A DNA stretch of 64,000 nucleotides from the NCBI GenBank assembly GCA_034766995.1, contig CM068325.1:1313969-1377968 (forward strand), in the 5' to 3' direction. The translations under genes and the position numbers were made by a program. Origin of the DNA: Acanthacorydalis orientalis (Eukaryota > Arthropoda > Insecta > Megaloptera > Corydalidae). Every line of letters begins with the position of its first letter. Within the stretch, counting starts at the first letter, position 1. Below are positions 32,875-45,135 of the stretch, piece by piece. The notes under the pieces were generated by a model. It saw only the letters and a program-made list of their open reading frames with translations, had not been told where the DNA came from and did no database searches.

Positions 32875-34344
32875 TGTTATGTATCCATCCTCACTACTGT
32901 ACTGATTTGTAAATAAGGAACGCTAATTTATTATATACAGTGTACGAAGTGTCCGTTCTGACTAATTAATTTTAACTGATCTGTCAATTCTATACAGTGG
33001 CGTCATATTCCTGTCATTATCGAAGGTACGTATCCGCCTTTACAAAAGTATTGTCACGTTCCTGTCGTGATTCCTGTGGTCACACACTTACAAGCGGACG
33101 ATGCGACCTCGGAAATTGACTTTGGAATCAAACTTTGTGTAGCGGTAGGGTATCACACCAAAGGTATTAATTTAGTAACGTACTAGCTCGCACTATCCAG
33201 CCATTTTCGAGAAAAAAGGCTCTAGTTTTTGCATCAAGTTTATAAGAGAAAAATTATCAATTATTTTCTGGTATCTTGATATCCAGGCAGAAGCGAATCG
33301 GCTTCGAGTGTCTGACGTGTCTGGTTCGAGTCTCGATCGATCCCGTACTGTTTTTTTTTTCTTCACCTGAATAATTATTTAATGCTCTTAATGCATTTTA
33401 TTAAAAAAAATATTTAAATAAAGATCAAATAAAGTTTACTTGCAATTTTCTTTCAAAAAATGCCCTTTTTTAAATTTTTACAATTTTTTTCAGAGAATGA
33501 TTTTTTACATTTTTTACATCATTTCGAAAACATATTGTTATATCATAGTAAAGTGTTCATGTGGTATATTCCACGGAATATTGTGTATAGAGAAAGATAT
33601 AAAATTCTTTCGTGATCACACCGCGTGATGACTTTAACGGGATCATACACCACTCGAATATTTTAATACACGAATATGTTTGCAAAACAATGCAAAAAAT
33701 TGAAAACAAATTGTGAAAAAATCATTTTTTGAAATAGAATTGTAAATGTTTGAAAGAGCAATTTTTCGAAAAAAAAATGTAAAAAAACGTTATTTGACCT
33801 TTATTTAAATATTTTTTTTAATAAAATGCATTAAAAGCATTAAATAATTATTCAGGTGAAAAAAAAACAGGACTGATTCGATCCAGGCTCGAACCAAACA
33901 CGTCAGACACTTGAAGCCAACTCGTTACCGCCTACCTATCAAGATATTCGACAATGTTTGATAATTTTTCTGTTATAGACCTGATGCGGAAATTTTGGAG
34001 CCTTTTTTCATAAAAATGGCTGGATAGTGCAAGAGTGATAGAGTGGTGAGTGGATAGAGCTAGTACGTTACTATATTAATATACTTGGAGTAACCACCGC
34101 TACACGAACTTTGGTCCCAAAGTCAATTTCCGAGGTCGTATCGCCCTTTGTCAGATAAAATACAATTTCATCATACAGAGGACAACATGTAAACGGTGGC
34201 TGAGACCTAGACCCCGTGTGGTTATATTCATTGTAGCAATAATTACTATTAAACAGTAACAATAAGCAAATATTTGTTGTTTTTATTTCAAACCTGCAGC
34301 GTTTATTATGTTATAAACATACATAAAATTTAAAAAATATAACA
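32875..34344 (+). mobile_element. Gypsy2 solo LTR, interrupted by foldback copy 2
   Basis: The LTR starts TGTTATGTATCC at 32875 and ends ATAACA at 34344, with 4-bp target duplications ATAG on both sides. It matches the LTR at 41891-42237 in reverse orientation (cctgcag, then ttatttcaaacc near 34300). A 1.06 kb foldback element splits it at 33098-34160, leaving ~407 bp of LTR. No internal region is present, so it is a solo LTR from recombination. Confidence 0.85.
33098..34160. mobile_element. Foldback copy 2: palindromic element with two tRNA-like modules
   Basis: Arms of about 500 bp are reverse complements of each other. The left arm reads gcgacctcggaaattgactt, then tagtaacgtactagctcgca, then an ending rich in ttttt runs; the right arm mirrors it and ends tttccgaggtcgtatcgccc. 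On the minus strand the right arm (33950 to 33880) carries taggtaggcggtaac (A-box-like) and ggttcgagcc (B-box-like) 43 bases apart, the spacing of a tRNA gene. No protein coding. Inserted inside the Gypsy2 solo LTR. Confidence 0.8.
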
Positions 34345-34693
34345 ATAGCATAAAATTCAGATGGGGTATGTTAGCACATGAATGGGACGTTTTATCCACC
34401 TCGAGCATTATAAAGTAACCCAACAAAGTTTTAAGAAAAAAAAGAACCAATTTCTACAAGTCTTTGAATTTTTACCATAGTTACAGTCATTGAATAACAA
34501 AGAGAAACGTTTCATCCATGTAATCTCACGAAGAAAAGGGAAAAAATTCGGAAAATCTATTTTTTATTGACTTTTTTTTAAAAAAATCGGGCACATTGTA
34601 TACTTTGTCCTATTTAAACATAAAAAGTACCTGAGAAATACCTAGGAGCGATACTCAATGAATTAAACTTGAAACCTATGAGCTGACGGGCGA

Positions 34694-35875
34694 ACATTTC
34701 TCGTCACTATAGATAAACATTCTTCTCTGCATAGACTTTGTCCTGCAGACACAGTGACGAGAAATGTACGTTTTTATTAAATAGAAGAATATCTGTGAAT
34801 GAGATCATTAAATTGATACTCAGTAGGATATCCTTTTGAGTCTATAATAGCTTGCAAACGTCTGTGCATCGAAGAAGTAAATTTATTTATAAATTTACTG
34901 TTGATTTTTTCTTCATTCTGCTAATAAAATTGTTTTATGTTGACCTGAAGCGAATTTGATATTTTTCGTACGTATCTATTAAGTTCCTCCCGCATATTAT
35001 CCTACAGGATTAATATTCGCCGATTGGAGAGGCGTTTTCAAAAAGTACGGGACATTATATAGAATCAATTCCAAAATTATGAGGATTTATGTTTTGGATT
35101 ATTGTCATAATGAGAATAACAACTACCCAATAACCATAATTTCCTGGTACTGGTGTGTAATTTTCACTTTAAAATATCCAGATGCATAAATGTTTCTATA
35201 ATATCGTTAATTATTTGTAAATTGTCCGCCCCAATTACTGATACACTCTTCCCACACCATGGTATGCCACCTCCGGGGTTCACGATCGGTTTAACATTTT
35301 TCGAGTTCAATTCTTTCCCCTCTTGTCACTATACTGGTTTTCGCCCATCAGATGCTCACAAGTTTATGTTGCTTTCGTTGCAGAAAATGACCTGTTTTCA
35401 AAATTCAAAGTGCTTGTTCCCATAATGTTAGGTAAAGAGAGTCGCTCTTGTCTGTTTATTTTCCTAATAAATGGTGTTCTGCTCGCCGCACGAGAACCGT
35501 ATCCACCTTTTCGATGTCTCGAACGAATTTGCTCCGAATTAGGTATTTGCAAGGAGATACTTTGAAGTTCTTTTGCAATTATACTCTCAGTACCGAAAAG
35601 ATTACGCTTTATATAAGTTTCATCTCTCCCCGTTAATTTCGGTAGCCTACCGGTACGACCTTGGGTAACGTTCCCAGTGATTTTGTATTTATTAACAATA
35701 TATTGAAAAGTGGGAAAATATTTAGATACTTTTTATCCATTTTCCAGGGAGATTTTCCATCATTTTCCAATTTAATGATAATTTTTCTCTCATTCACCGT
35801 CATTTCCCTAGTATTCTTAGGAATTTTTATATTACTAAGAAATGACCGTATGGTAATAGCAATGATATATTAAAT
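34694..35875 (-). pseudogene. Tc1-like transposon relic
   Basis: On the minus strand, pieces of a Tc1-type transposase are readable. Near 35750-35580 is an HTH part (QYIVNKYKITGNVTQGRTGR, then GRDETYIKRNLFG). A middle part (RQERLSLPNIMGTSTLNFEN) follows, and near 34920-34790 is the C-terminus (FINKFTSSMHRRLQAIIDSK, then GYPTEY). Many frameshifts separate them. A 14-bp inverted repeat (acatttctcgtcac at 34694, gtgacgagaaatgt at 34754) lies just past the 3' end of the coding part. Confidence 0.6.
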
Positions 35876-35878
35876 AAA

Positions 35879-37270
35879 ATTATTATTTAAAATAATACAA
35901 CAAATACTTGTTTGTTATTATCGTTTTAATACTGATTGTTGCTATAATAAATAACAACACGTGTTACTTCGTGACCGATTATTGAGAACTGGACTGAACT
36001 GAACTTATTATTGAGTTTTCACTACCGTTTATATTTACTGTTCTCTGTATCATAGATAAAGTATTGGCAGGGTGCAGAGTATATGGTGGGGACAACTGAA
36101 TCGATCGCAGCGCTCGCTGTGGACGAAATTTCGTTAAATCATGCTCAATTCATCAACAAATTATCATGGATTAAAGTAAAATTATTTACTTTAATTTTGT
36201 TAAAAAACTCAAATTAATATCCTACTATTTTTTTCAATTTTTATTATTGTAGCTGTCATGTATTATTTGTTTTGATTTTATCGGTTAACCTCACTCTATT
36301 CTAAAATAATAGTATTTGATATTTAATTAATTTTTTTATACTTGCTTTCTTTATCATAATACGTTCAATTTAATTTCCTCTTTCAAAAATACAATTGCAC
36401 TTTTTTATTTATATCTTTATAAATTTTTACATTTTGTTTTTATAACGAATTTTTATTTTTTACACTGATTTTACATATCTCCCACAATTCTCGAGCATGA
36501 TTTTTTGTAACCATCAGATGTCGTTTTCTTCGCGCTCCCTGCCAATAGCACACATACATCAAAAATAGAAAAAACTTGAAATTATATTTTACACATTGAA
36601 AGTAATAGTTTAATACAAGAATTATTATTTCAAAGAATTAAAATATCGCAAATAATACGTGTAACGTATCCGAAAGAATTGAAATCTCTGTCACGTTTTC
36701 CAAATTAAACACATTCCAATACTCAATTGTCGAGCGACATGAATTATTAGACGTGATAAAAGTAATTAGCAAAAAAAAAAGTTAGTAAAAAAAAAAAAAA
36801 TGTAACAGAAAACAAAAACCACCATTCGATCTGACATTAGCGAATATATTACTTTTTTTGTAAAAAAAAAATAAAATTAAGATTCTTACCAAAAATCTCA
36901 TTTACAGCATTGTAACTTGTACAAAAAACGAACGTAGGTTTAAAGGCTTTGTTACGATTTCGATATTTCATAACATGAATTCTGCAGGTCTCGAAAATAA
37001 TACAACAAATACTTGCTCACTATTATCGTTGCCATACTGATTGTTGCTATAATGAATAACAGCACGTGTTACATCTTGACTGATTATTGAGAACTGGACT
37101 GAACTGAACTTATTATTGAGTTTTCACTACCGTGTATATATTTACTGTTCTCTCTGTACGATGAAATCGTGTGATCAGCTGATGTATCACGGTCAGGGCT
37201 ATGTAAAAGTACATTAATCAGAGCGGATACCTGACAACAGCAACGATATATTAATAAACGTTTAAATATC
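35879..37270 (-). repeat. Two diverged Gypsy2-like LTR fragments and AT-rich filler
   Basis: Segments 35885-36060 and 36985-37200 are clearly related (aataatacaacaaatacttg, gagaactggactgaactgaa, gagttttcactaccgt). They also resemble the Gypsy2 LTR at 41891-42237 (ctgcaggt, a tgttactatgacgaat block). Orientation is that of the 41891 copy. Between them (36100-36960) I see only AT-rich DNA with poly(A/T) runs. Confidence 0.5.
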
Positions 37271-37573
37271 AAGATAAGGTATGACATTGTATCGGGATCT
37301 AACTTGTAAATATGATTTCATAAGAAAAGAATGTACTCATTCATACACAGTCCAATACTTTTTCGATGTGTTCGTTTACATACCCGAAACAATATGTTAC
37401 TAGATTGACAGAAAATTAATTATTTATTAATAATATTCGGGTATTCTTTTTGAAGCCAATAACAATATATGTATCCAATGTAATCAAAGTTTCATTAAGT
37501 TTAATTTGTTTCGTATTAAATAAATATCAATTGTAACAGATAAAGTGTATGAATACTTTTATGACCCACTGTA

Positions 37574-38867
37574 CGAGGGTGGTCCCAGAAGTACCCGGCC
37601 TGACCTAGAGATGGCGGTAGTTGTTTGAAAAATATCACTGTATTAGAAAGTACACAATCTATAAAGCATATGTTTCAAGTTTGAGGACGCCACGTTGTTT
37701 AGAATTTGTTTGGCAGCCATCAATAGTGAACGTTTTCAGTGAATTTGTGAAAATGGCGAAAATTGGTCATCGTTACGTGATACAATACTTTTATTTGAAA
37801 AGCCTCAGCCCAACCAATATAAAAGCTGAACTGGATTCTACTCCGGGTGAGTCTGCTCCTTCGTTTACAACAGTGAAATATTGGGTAGCAGAGTTTAATC
37901 GAGGCCGTACGAGCTGCCGAGACGAGCATCGCAGTGGTCGACCAAATGAGGTGACGACTCCAGGAATGGTGAAGAAAATCCACAAAGCGGTACTGGATGA
38001 TCGTCGACTGAAAGTGCGTGAGGTAGCAGACATAGTAGGCATTTCAAAAAGAGCGCTACATCGCATATTATCTGAAAATTTGGACATGAGAAAGCTGCGT
38101 GCAAGATGGGTGCCGCGTTTGCTCACACTCGAGCAGAAACAGTGTCGTGAAGATGTTTCAATTGAGTGTTTAGCGAAGTTTCACAGCAACAAAGCAGAAT
38201 TGTTGCGCCGTTTCATAACCATGGATGAAACATGGGTCCATCACTTCACACCCGAGACAAAAGAACAATCAAAACAATGGACTGAAAAGGGAGAACCGGC
38301 TCCAAAGAAGGCGAAGACCGTTTCATGTGCAGGGAAAGTCATGGCGTCGAGTTTTTGGGATGCGCGTGGGATAATTTTCATTGAATATCTTGAAAAACGA
38401 AAAACTATCAACGGCGAGTATTATGCGAACTTATTGCGACGTTTGAGCGAAGAAATCAAGCAAAAACGGCCGCATTCGGCTAAGAAGAAAGTGTTGTTTC
38501 ATCAAGACAATGCACCAGCTCACAAATCCGTCATTGCAATGGCCAAAATTAATGAACTAAGGTTTAAATTGCTACCTCATGCACCCTATTCGCCAGATTT
38601 ATCCCCCGCGGATTATTTTCTGTTCCCAAACTTAAAAAAATGCCTCAGTGGTCAAAGATTTCCCAACGATGAAGAATTGATGTCGGCAGTTGATGGGTAT
38701 TTTGAGGAGCAAGACAGTTCTTATTATAAAAAGGGTATCGAACTTATTGAACATCGCTGGGAAAAGTGTATAGAGCTGCAAGGAGATTGTGTTGAAAAAT
38801 AAATACATTTTTTTCCAAAATTTTTGTGTTTTCTTTGTTGGGTCGGGTACTTCTGAGACCGCCTTCG
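37574..38867 (+). mobile_element. Mariner copy 3, structurally intact
   Basis: 1,294 bp flanked by TA. The left terminus is cgagggtggtcccagaagta. The right terminus has two changes (cgaaggcggtctcagaagta in reverse complement), which may weaken transposase binding. It contains one uninterrupted transposase frame. Confidence 0.92.
37753..38802 (+). CDS. Mariner transposase, copy 3 (349 aa, intact)
   Basis: Start chosen at ATG 37753 (MAKIGHRYVIQYFYLKSLSP); the frame is open upstream to 37621 but homology to mariner proteins starts here. HTH region, WVPRLLTLEQKQ linker motif and the three catalytic Asp blocks (MDETWVHHF, HQDNAPAHK, DLSPADYFLF) are all present. It differs from copy 2 at scattered residues, for example SFWDARGIIFIEYLEKRKT where copy 2 has VFWD and FIDYLEKGKT. 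An intact frame in a multi-copy family suggests recent activity, but function is not shown by sequence. Confidence 0.92.
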   Translation: MAKIGHRYVIQYFYLKSLSPTNIKAELDSTPGESAPSFTTVKYWVAEFNRGRTSCRDEHRSGRPNEVTTPGMVKKIHKAVLDDRRLKVREVADIVGISKRALHRILSENLDMRKLRARWVPRLLTLEQKQCREDVSIECLAKFHSNKAELLRRFITMDETWVHHFTPETKEQSKQWTEKGEPAPKKAKTVSCAGKVMASSFWDARGIIFIEYLEKRKTINGEYYANLLRRLSEEIKQKRPHSAKKKVLFHQDNAPAHKSVIAMAKINELRFKLLPHAPYSPDLSPADYFLFPNLKKCLSGQRFPNDEELMSAVDGYFEEQDSSYYKKGIELIEHRWEKCIELQGDCVEK

Positions 38868-38869
38868 TA

Positions 38870-39320
38870 TATTTTGCTAATTTTTTACCACCCAAAGAAG
38901 TTACTGAACAAAATATGTGTGTATGTGCAATTCGAATTATAATAATAATAGAATATTTTATATTCAATACGATTCCACTCTTCATTTTTATTATTATAAT
39001 TTCATTTCACTTTATTTTTTCTTTCCCGATTATCAACTTAAAAGATAGGCACAAACATGTTATTACATTTTAATAACATTGAAAATAAACACAATGTGAT
39101 TTATAGCTAGTTTATATCACTAGCATATTTTATACCTTATTTTTCATTATAACATATTCAGATTTTCAATGTGAAAAATGCTGAAAATTGTATAAAACTA
39201 TTGGATTTTTTTTAAAAAAAAGTGGAAAGATTCGAAAAACAAGAAACTTTCTAAACTATTGGATTATAATATCATGTATCACCAAATAGAAAAGTAGCAA
39301 TTTCCAAAAATAATCACACT
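38870..39320. other. AT-rich spacer
   Basis: No gene or recognised repeat. Consists of AT-rich unique DNA between mariner copy 3 and the TIR transposon. Confidence 0.5.
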
Positions 39321-39323
39321 GCA

Positions 39324-41330
39324 TAATTGAGCCGTTTATTATGAAAGTGGCATAAGTCACTTTTTGAAAAAAGTGAGTTAGAGCTGTTCACGGTTACAAA
39401 AATGTATGCTCTTTTTATATCTGACCATTTCACGTGCGGTTTCTTTCAAAATTATTATTATTTCTTCAATATAAAATTCACTACTGAAAAGAAGTGCACA
39501 GATACATTTATTTTGAAAATGGCACAAATCACTATAAATATTTTTTTGTAAATAAATGACGTTTTGCAGTATATACACTACACACGCACAACATATTTGT
39601 AATTTATGCATTAAACGGAGAATTCTTAAGTATTCCTTTTTTATACTTTAGTAATTCCCGGTTTGATGTGAAAAGAATATGAAATAATAACCGTACGGTC
39701 AGTCGATAGCAGAATAACAAACTGATTAGTGATTTAAAAAAGTTTTTTTTTATTTTCTTAAAGAAGTAAATATATTGCAGATTTCCAAAATATAGTGGTA
39801 TCTAATAAGAGTACAGATAATATTTAAGCATTTATTGGAATTATTTTTTTATATTATGTTATCGGGCATTGAATCAGATAAATCACATTTGTTTCAGTTG
39901 CATCGGTATTATGTGTCTTTCGATACGAATTTATTTTATAGAAATATTCCCGATAATACGAATAATCGTTAAGCGCAGAAAGAGAAGTATGCGAGAAATT
40001 TACTCAGATTAAGAAACAACTTCGTTCGAGTTAGAAAACGAAAATGACAAAACAGAAGCGGCAGTAGTTCATCGTTTAGGAAAAAGAGGATGTAGAAATG
40101 AAAAAAATTATACTCAAAGTCTCAATAAGGCTGAAAGAAACAGTAGTGAAAAATATATTAAAAAACAACCCAAATATTATTTTTCAAAAAAAAAATGTAA
40201 TTTGATCCTGTTATTTGAAGAATTGTAAAGATGAATCAAGTATTTTTAACCCGACGACTTATTTTTGATAAATTTTGGAAGTTATCAAACTTTAGTAAAC
40301 AAAATTTGTTTTTAAACAAAACGGTGAAACGAGCGATAACTAAAAAGAGAAGACCCAGGAACCGTAAATTACAGCCGAATCGACGACAATTGAAATGTTA
40401 TTTGACGTACGAAAATGTGTATTGGTTTATAAAAAAAATATTTCTGGATTATTATAACATATCAGGAGGACGATTGACTCGTGCTCCTAAACAACATGTT
40501 CCTGAAGTAGGTTTTCGTATGAAATCTAAAGTGTCGAGACGAATAACACCAGAATCTCACATTATTGCTGTCAAAGAGCACATTCGGAGCTTTCCTATCT
40601 ATACAGGCCTTTACACAAGGTCTCATAACCCCAATAGAAAATATTTAATTACCGACCTGCGCATTAGAAAAAATGTTTAATCTCTACCATGAAAAATGTA
40701 AAAACGATAACAAACGACATGTGTTAACGGTTGGGTATACAAGAAAAAAATTTAAAAATGAGTTGAATTTGCATTTTCATCATCCTAGGAACGATACGTG
40801 TAAAAAATGCTACATTACGTTATGAATTTACTTATTAATTAAGTATTTTATGATAATAAAATTAACATTTATACGAAATACGTTATATAAATCACTTACA
40901 CTTATATTACATAATTGACTGGTCAATTTAGTTAAATTACTGCTTATCAAACATCACTTCTGTAAAACACATCGAACAAAATCGACATCGATCAAGTTTA
41001 TAAACTATTAATTTTGAAAGTAGCTTAAGTCTCTCTACAGTAGTGAAAAATGGCGATTCGTTAACGTGCGTGTAAATTTATACATGCTGGAAAAAATATA
41101 AATAACGCAGATAATAAATACAATTGAAATTTCTTCACGTTAAGCATAAATATTTTTAGGCACATTAGAGAGTGTTAATATCTCAAAATAGCATGAGTGT
41201 CTGATACCACTTTCAAAATAAACGACTCAATTGACAATAAGTGAAAAAAATATAAATATTTAAAAAAAAATTAATGCGAAAACGCACGTTCTAATGAGAA
41301 AAATTCGAACAGAAACTGAATATATAATTC
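39324..41330 (+). mobile_element. TIR transposon copy 1 (Tn-K1), internally deleted
   Basis: Left inverted repeat at 39324-39364 (taattgagccgtttattatg, then aaagtggcataagtcac) mirrors 41196-41235 and, better, the right end of copy 2 at 43622-43663. Extra copies of the gaaartggcataagtcac motif lie subterminally (39505, 41010). Homology with copy 2 continues ~90 bp past the inverted repeat, so the repeat may be subterminal or the two copies may share a flanking duplication. Confidence 0.65.
40231..40680 (+). pseudogene. N-terminal fragment of an insect transposase (Tn-K1)
   Basis: A 149-codon frame: basic N-terminus (KRAITKKRRPRNRK), a helical segment (YLTYENVYWFIKKIFLDYYN), then the block ESHIIAVKEHIRSFPIYT followed by RSHNPNRKYLITDLRIRK. 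The HI-x-SFP ... HY/HN-x-R ... KYL-x-x-DL-x-I-x-K pattern is one I recall from a widespread but poorly named insect transposon protein. Past the stop, homologous sequence continues out of frame to KFKNELNLHFHHPRNDTCKKCY (about 40750-40820), a Cys-containing segment. The DDE core is missing. Confidence 0.55.
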
Positions 41331-41890
41331 AAAAGCAGTATCACAATCTTTAATAAACGGATATAAATTTTGTTTTTCACCATCAAAAGTGGATACAGAT
41401 TTGATTAAGGCATCAATTGATAATCTAGACGTTGCCATTATAATGATATAAATACACAAAATAAAATACAAAAATATGATGCGTTGATAAAAATGAAATG
41501 AATTGAGTTCAAGTAAAGAAGTAGCAACTGACAATAACATGGTAAACGTGATCATTTGGATCATGTTCGTGTGATGTTTTGAAGAAGATGTCCGCTCGAA
41601 CCAGTGAAGAACAATGAATGTTACCCAGTTGAACAGTTTGTTAATAGACGTTGTCGATTCGAACCGATATAGAACAGCGAATGTTGTTCAGTTTAACAGC
41701 GACAGTAGTTTTCAGACCAGCTGATATTGGATCTTCCGAGTTTAAATGATGAAAATCAACCGTTGTAGTACTACTTGCCTCACAGCGGTTATTTTTCCAC
41801 GTTGTTTTTACCGTTGGATAACTTGCTTGAGAGCAATTTATTTGTACACGTTATTTGGAAATGATCCCAATTCTGACACCAAATTTTTAT
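41331..41890 (-). pseudogene. Gypsy2 leader and start of Gag
   Basis: On the minus strand, directly after the LTR, a primer-binding-like tggtgtcagaattggga lies at about 41885-41868. A leader follows, then an ATG at 41438 opens a short frame with the Gag-like segment STFDGEKQNLYPFIKDCDTA. The frame is cut at 41331 where TIR-transposon sequence begins. Only the first ~36 Gag residues remain. Confidence 0.6.
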
Positions 41891-42237
41891 TGTTATATTT
41901 TTGATATTTTTTATAGCATAAATGCTGCAGGTTTGAAATAAAACACTACAAATAATTATTTACTATTATTGTTTAATCGTTGTTACTATGACGAATATAA
42001 CCACAAGGGTTCTATTACTTGACTGACTTATGATAACTCAGCTACTGTTTATATACTGTTCTAAATGATGAAATTGTATTCTATTCAAGCGTGTGAACAC
42101 AGGGATCGCGACGGGAACGTGAGAACTTTGATTAAGACGGATACATAGATTAAATATTGACAGGCAGTTGAAATTCATTAGTCAGACCGTGTGACACATT
42201 TATAAACAAGTACAGCAGTGTGGCTGGATACACAACA
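41891..42237 (-). mobile_element. Gypsy2 5' LTR
   Basis: 347 bp bounded by TGTTGTG ... ATAACA on the minus strand, matching the solo LTRs at 32875 and 51333. It is followed (minus strand) by a primer-binding-like site and Gag start, so it is a 5' LTR of a truncated element. Its outer edge coincides with the first base of TIR-transposon copy 2. Confidence 0.75.
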
Positions 42238-43740
42238 GTTTATTGGAATTATTTTTTTATATTATGTTATCAGCCATTGAATCAGATAAATCACATTTGT
42301 TTCAGTTGCATCGGTATTAGATGTCTTTCAATACGAATTTATTTTATAGAAATATTTCCCGATTATACGAATAATCGTTAAGCGCAGAAAAAGAAGTATG
42401 CGAGAAATTTACTCAGATTAAGAAACAATTTCACTCGAATCAGAAAACGAAAATGACATAACAGAAACGGCAGTAGTTCATCGTTTAGGAAAAAGAGGAT
42501 GTAGAAATGAAAAAAATTATACTCAAAGTCTCAATAAGGCTGAAAGAAACAGTAGAGAAAAATATATTAAAAAACAACCCAAATATTATTTTTCAAAAAA
42601 AAATGTAATTTGATCCTGTTATTTGAAGAATTGTAAAGATGAATCAAGTATTTTTAACCCGACGACTTATTTTTGATAAATTTTGGAAGTTATCAAACTT
42701 TAGTAAACAAAATTTGTTTTTAAACAAAACGGTGAAACGAGCGATGACTAAAAAGAGAAGACCCAGGAACCGTAAATCACAGCCGAATCGACGTCAATTG
42801 AAATGTTATTTGACATATGAAAATGTGTGTTGGTTTATAAAAAATGTATATTTCGATTCTTATAACATATCACAAGGACTATTGGCTCGTGCTCTCAAAC
42901 ATGTTCCTGTAGTAGATTTTCGTCGGAAACCTGAAGGATCAAGACGAAGAACACCAGAATCTCACATTATTGCTGTCAAAGAGCACATTCGGAGCTTTCC
43001 GGTCTAAACAAGCTATAACACAAGGTCTCATAATCCCAGTAGAAAATATTTAATTCCCGATCTAAGCATTAGAAAAATGTTTAATCTCTACTTTGAAAAA
43101 TGTAAAAATGATACCGAAAAAACATGTTAACGAGTGGGTGGTATACAAGAAAAATTTTAAAAATCAGTTCGATTTGCATATTCATCATCCTAGGAACGAT
43201 ACTTGTAAAAAATGCTATATTACATTATGTGCTGATGAATTTACTTATTACTTAAGTATTTTATAATGATAAAAAATACCTGAATTAACTTTTATACGAA
43301 ATAAGCTAAATAAATTACTTATATTACATAATTGACTCATCAATTTACTTAAATAACTGTCTTATCGAACTTCACTTCAGTACAACACATCGGACAAAAT
43401 CAACATCAACCGTAGTTTTTATAAACAATTAATTTTGAAAATGGATTAAGCCACTTTACAGTAATGAGAAATGACGATTCGTTAACGTGTGTGTAAAATT
43501 ATATATACCGAAAAAAATACAAATAACGCAGATAATAGATACAATTGAAATTTCTTCATATTAAGCAAAATATTTTTAGGCACATTAGAGTGCAAGATAT
43601 TTAATATCTCAAAATAGCATAAAAGTGACTTATGCCACTTTCAAAATAAACGACTCAATTAACATTAAGTAGAAAAAAAATTAATGCAAAAGTGCACGTT
43701 CCAATAAAAACAATTCGAATAAAAACTGAATATAATTCCA
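42238..43740 (+). mobile_element. TIR transposon copy 2 (Tn-K2), 5'-truncated
   Basis: Collinear with copy 1 from about 39831 onwards, at high similarity. Its left end coincides with the Gypsy2 LTR boundary, so the 5' inverted repeat is missing. The right inverted repeat at 43622-43663 (gtgacttatgccactttcaa, then aataaacgactcaatta) pairs well with 39324-39364. Homology to copy 1 ends near 43737. Confidence 0.65.
42639..43007 (+). pseudogene. N-terminal fragment of an insect transposase (Tn-K2)
   Basis: 122 codons aligned with the copy-1 frame at 40231 from the same MNQVFLTRRLIFDKFWKL start. It stops earlier (HIRSFPV then TAA). Differences include ARALKHVPVVDFRRKPEGSR, which is probably closer to the ancestral protein than copy 1. 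Downstream homology continues out of frame to the HHPRNDTCKKCYITLC segment near 43190-43230. Confidence 0.55.
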
Positions 43741-44940
43741 GTCGTGACATTGCGGCTGGGTTTTGATATACATTTAAAATAGTTTTCTTCATGTGTATAG
43801 GAGAAGATATTTTAATATAATTCACGAAATTAATTTAAAACCTAATCTGTATCAGTTATTAACATTCATCAATTCATGTACATACGGTACGATCATCTCG
43901 ATTAATCAGAAAAAATAATGTATCGATCCGAGGATTAAAAGTAATATTTAGCACTTACCAGTATCACTGTAGACTTTTTTAAGATTTCTTCAAAATGTAC
44001 TGCACTCGACGATATAAATTTTTGAACTGGTTCACTTAACAAATATACAAAATATCTGCTTTCAATTCGCTTTAAAAAATAAATCACAATGTAAAGTCAA
44101 ACCGAATAATAATAATCGTCAATGAGATGTCGTTTAACAACTGAGTCGACCCGAAAATACTTTTTGTGACTAATTACTTCGATCACGGTGTTCCCCTTTT
44201 CATATCGAAGTTTTATATTTATATTAAAAGAATTTAGTTTTATTCACAAAAGCTCATCACTTTCGTGTTGCGTTATGTGTAGAGCATACAGTATGTAAAA
44301 GAGCGGAGAGGACATCGCCTGACCTTTATTTGCATACGAAGTATAGCCGCGTTTCGTCACTCCAAATAAAAAGTCCTGACAGAACACTTTTCAACGTTGT
44401 ATGTACTATGCGGTCTAAGATCTGTTTAATCATCACGTCGTTATTTTTTTACGAACGCAGTCAAACCTTTATCAATATTTACATTTGAACACAACTGTCA
44501 CACAGTGTTTATATAATTAATTTCGTTATATTAACACATGCCGTGCCGCGTGTACCATTTTCGGTACACGCCTGAACCTCATTTCCAGGACAATACATAT
44601 TTTTGTCATTGACAGATACGGTCAAGAAAAAAAATGTTGGTTCGAATATGAATAAAGTTATTAGTTTGGTACAGTGCGCATTTTATATTTTCAACATTTA
44701 TTCTACCAACAAACAGATTCCCAGCTCAGAAAAAATTAAAACCACATAATTTTTACATACTTACCGAACTCTGCACCGTTTTATTGGTACACGTGGCAAT
44801 GGCACTTGTTCGAAAACGACTTGGCGCGGAAAGTGTCAATAATTGATGTCACATCATTTTAATGTTTTAATAAATCACTGTCGAAATAAATCTGTAACAT
44901 AGTAAAAGCAGTTTGCCACTTTTGTGCTGTCAGTTTTTTT
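43741..44940. other. AT-rich intergenic DNA, no gene seen
   Basis: No supported coding sequence. One short hairpin (cgtgtacc, six-base loop, ggtacacg) lies near 44549-44570, and a related ggtacacgtgg occurs near 44786. The first follows a TTAA at about 44530, which would suit a piggyBac-type end, but no matching partner terminus was found. Confidence 0.4.
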
Positions 44941-44947
44941 CTAAATG

Positions 44948-44953
44948 GATATA

Positions 44954-45016
<63 letters not shown>

Positions 45017-45080
45017 GTATATATATATATGTATATATGTATATATATATATACATATATACATATGTATATATATGTAT
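44948..45080. repeat. (TA)n microsatellite with interspersed CA/GT
   Basis: About 130 bp of TA repeats with regular atacat and atgtat interruptions. Open frames across it (Tyr/Ile repeats) are artefacts of the repeat. Confidence 0.9.
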
Positions 45081-45082
45081 AT

Positions 45083-45133
45083 AAAATTTTTGTGTTTTCT
45101 TTGTTGGGTCGGGTACTTCTGGGACTACCCTCG
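45083..45133 (+). mobile_element. Mariner 3' end fragment (same family as copies 1-4)
   Basis: The last ~51 bp of the element only (aaaatttttgtgttttcttt, then ttgggtcgggtacttctggg), followed by TA at 45134. It adjoins the TA microsatellite on the left, so the rest was lost by deletion or slippage. Confidence 0.8.
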
Positions 45134-45135
45134 TA

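Noticed and set aside
33285..33350. A functional tRNA gene in the foldback arm
   Set aside because: A- and B-box-like motifs are present, but acceptor-stem pairing is poor and the module is repeated in both arms of a mobile element, so it is tRNA-derived, not a tRNA gene.
40231..40680. Tn-K frame as a host basic DNA-binding protein
   Set aside because: The same sequence recurs at 42639 within inverted-repeat-bearing elements, and homology continues past the stop codons, so it is a transposase remnant.
44525..44860. A piggyBac-type element (TTAA followed by a hairpin terminus)
   Set aside because: No matching inverted terminus or second TTAA-flanked end was found.
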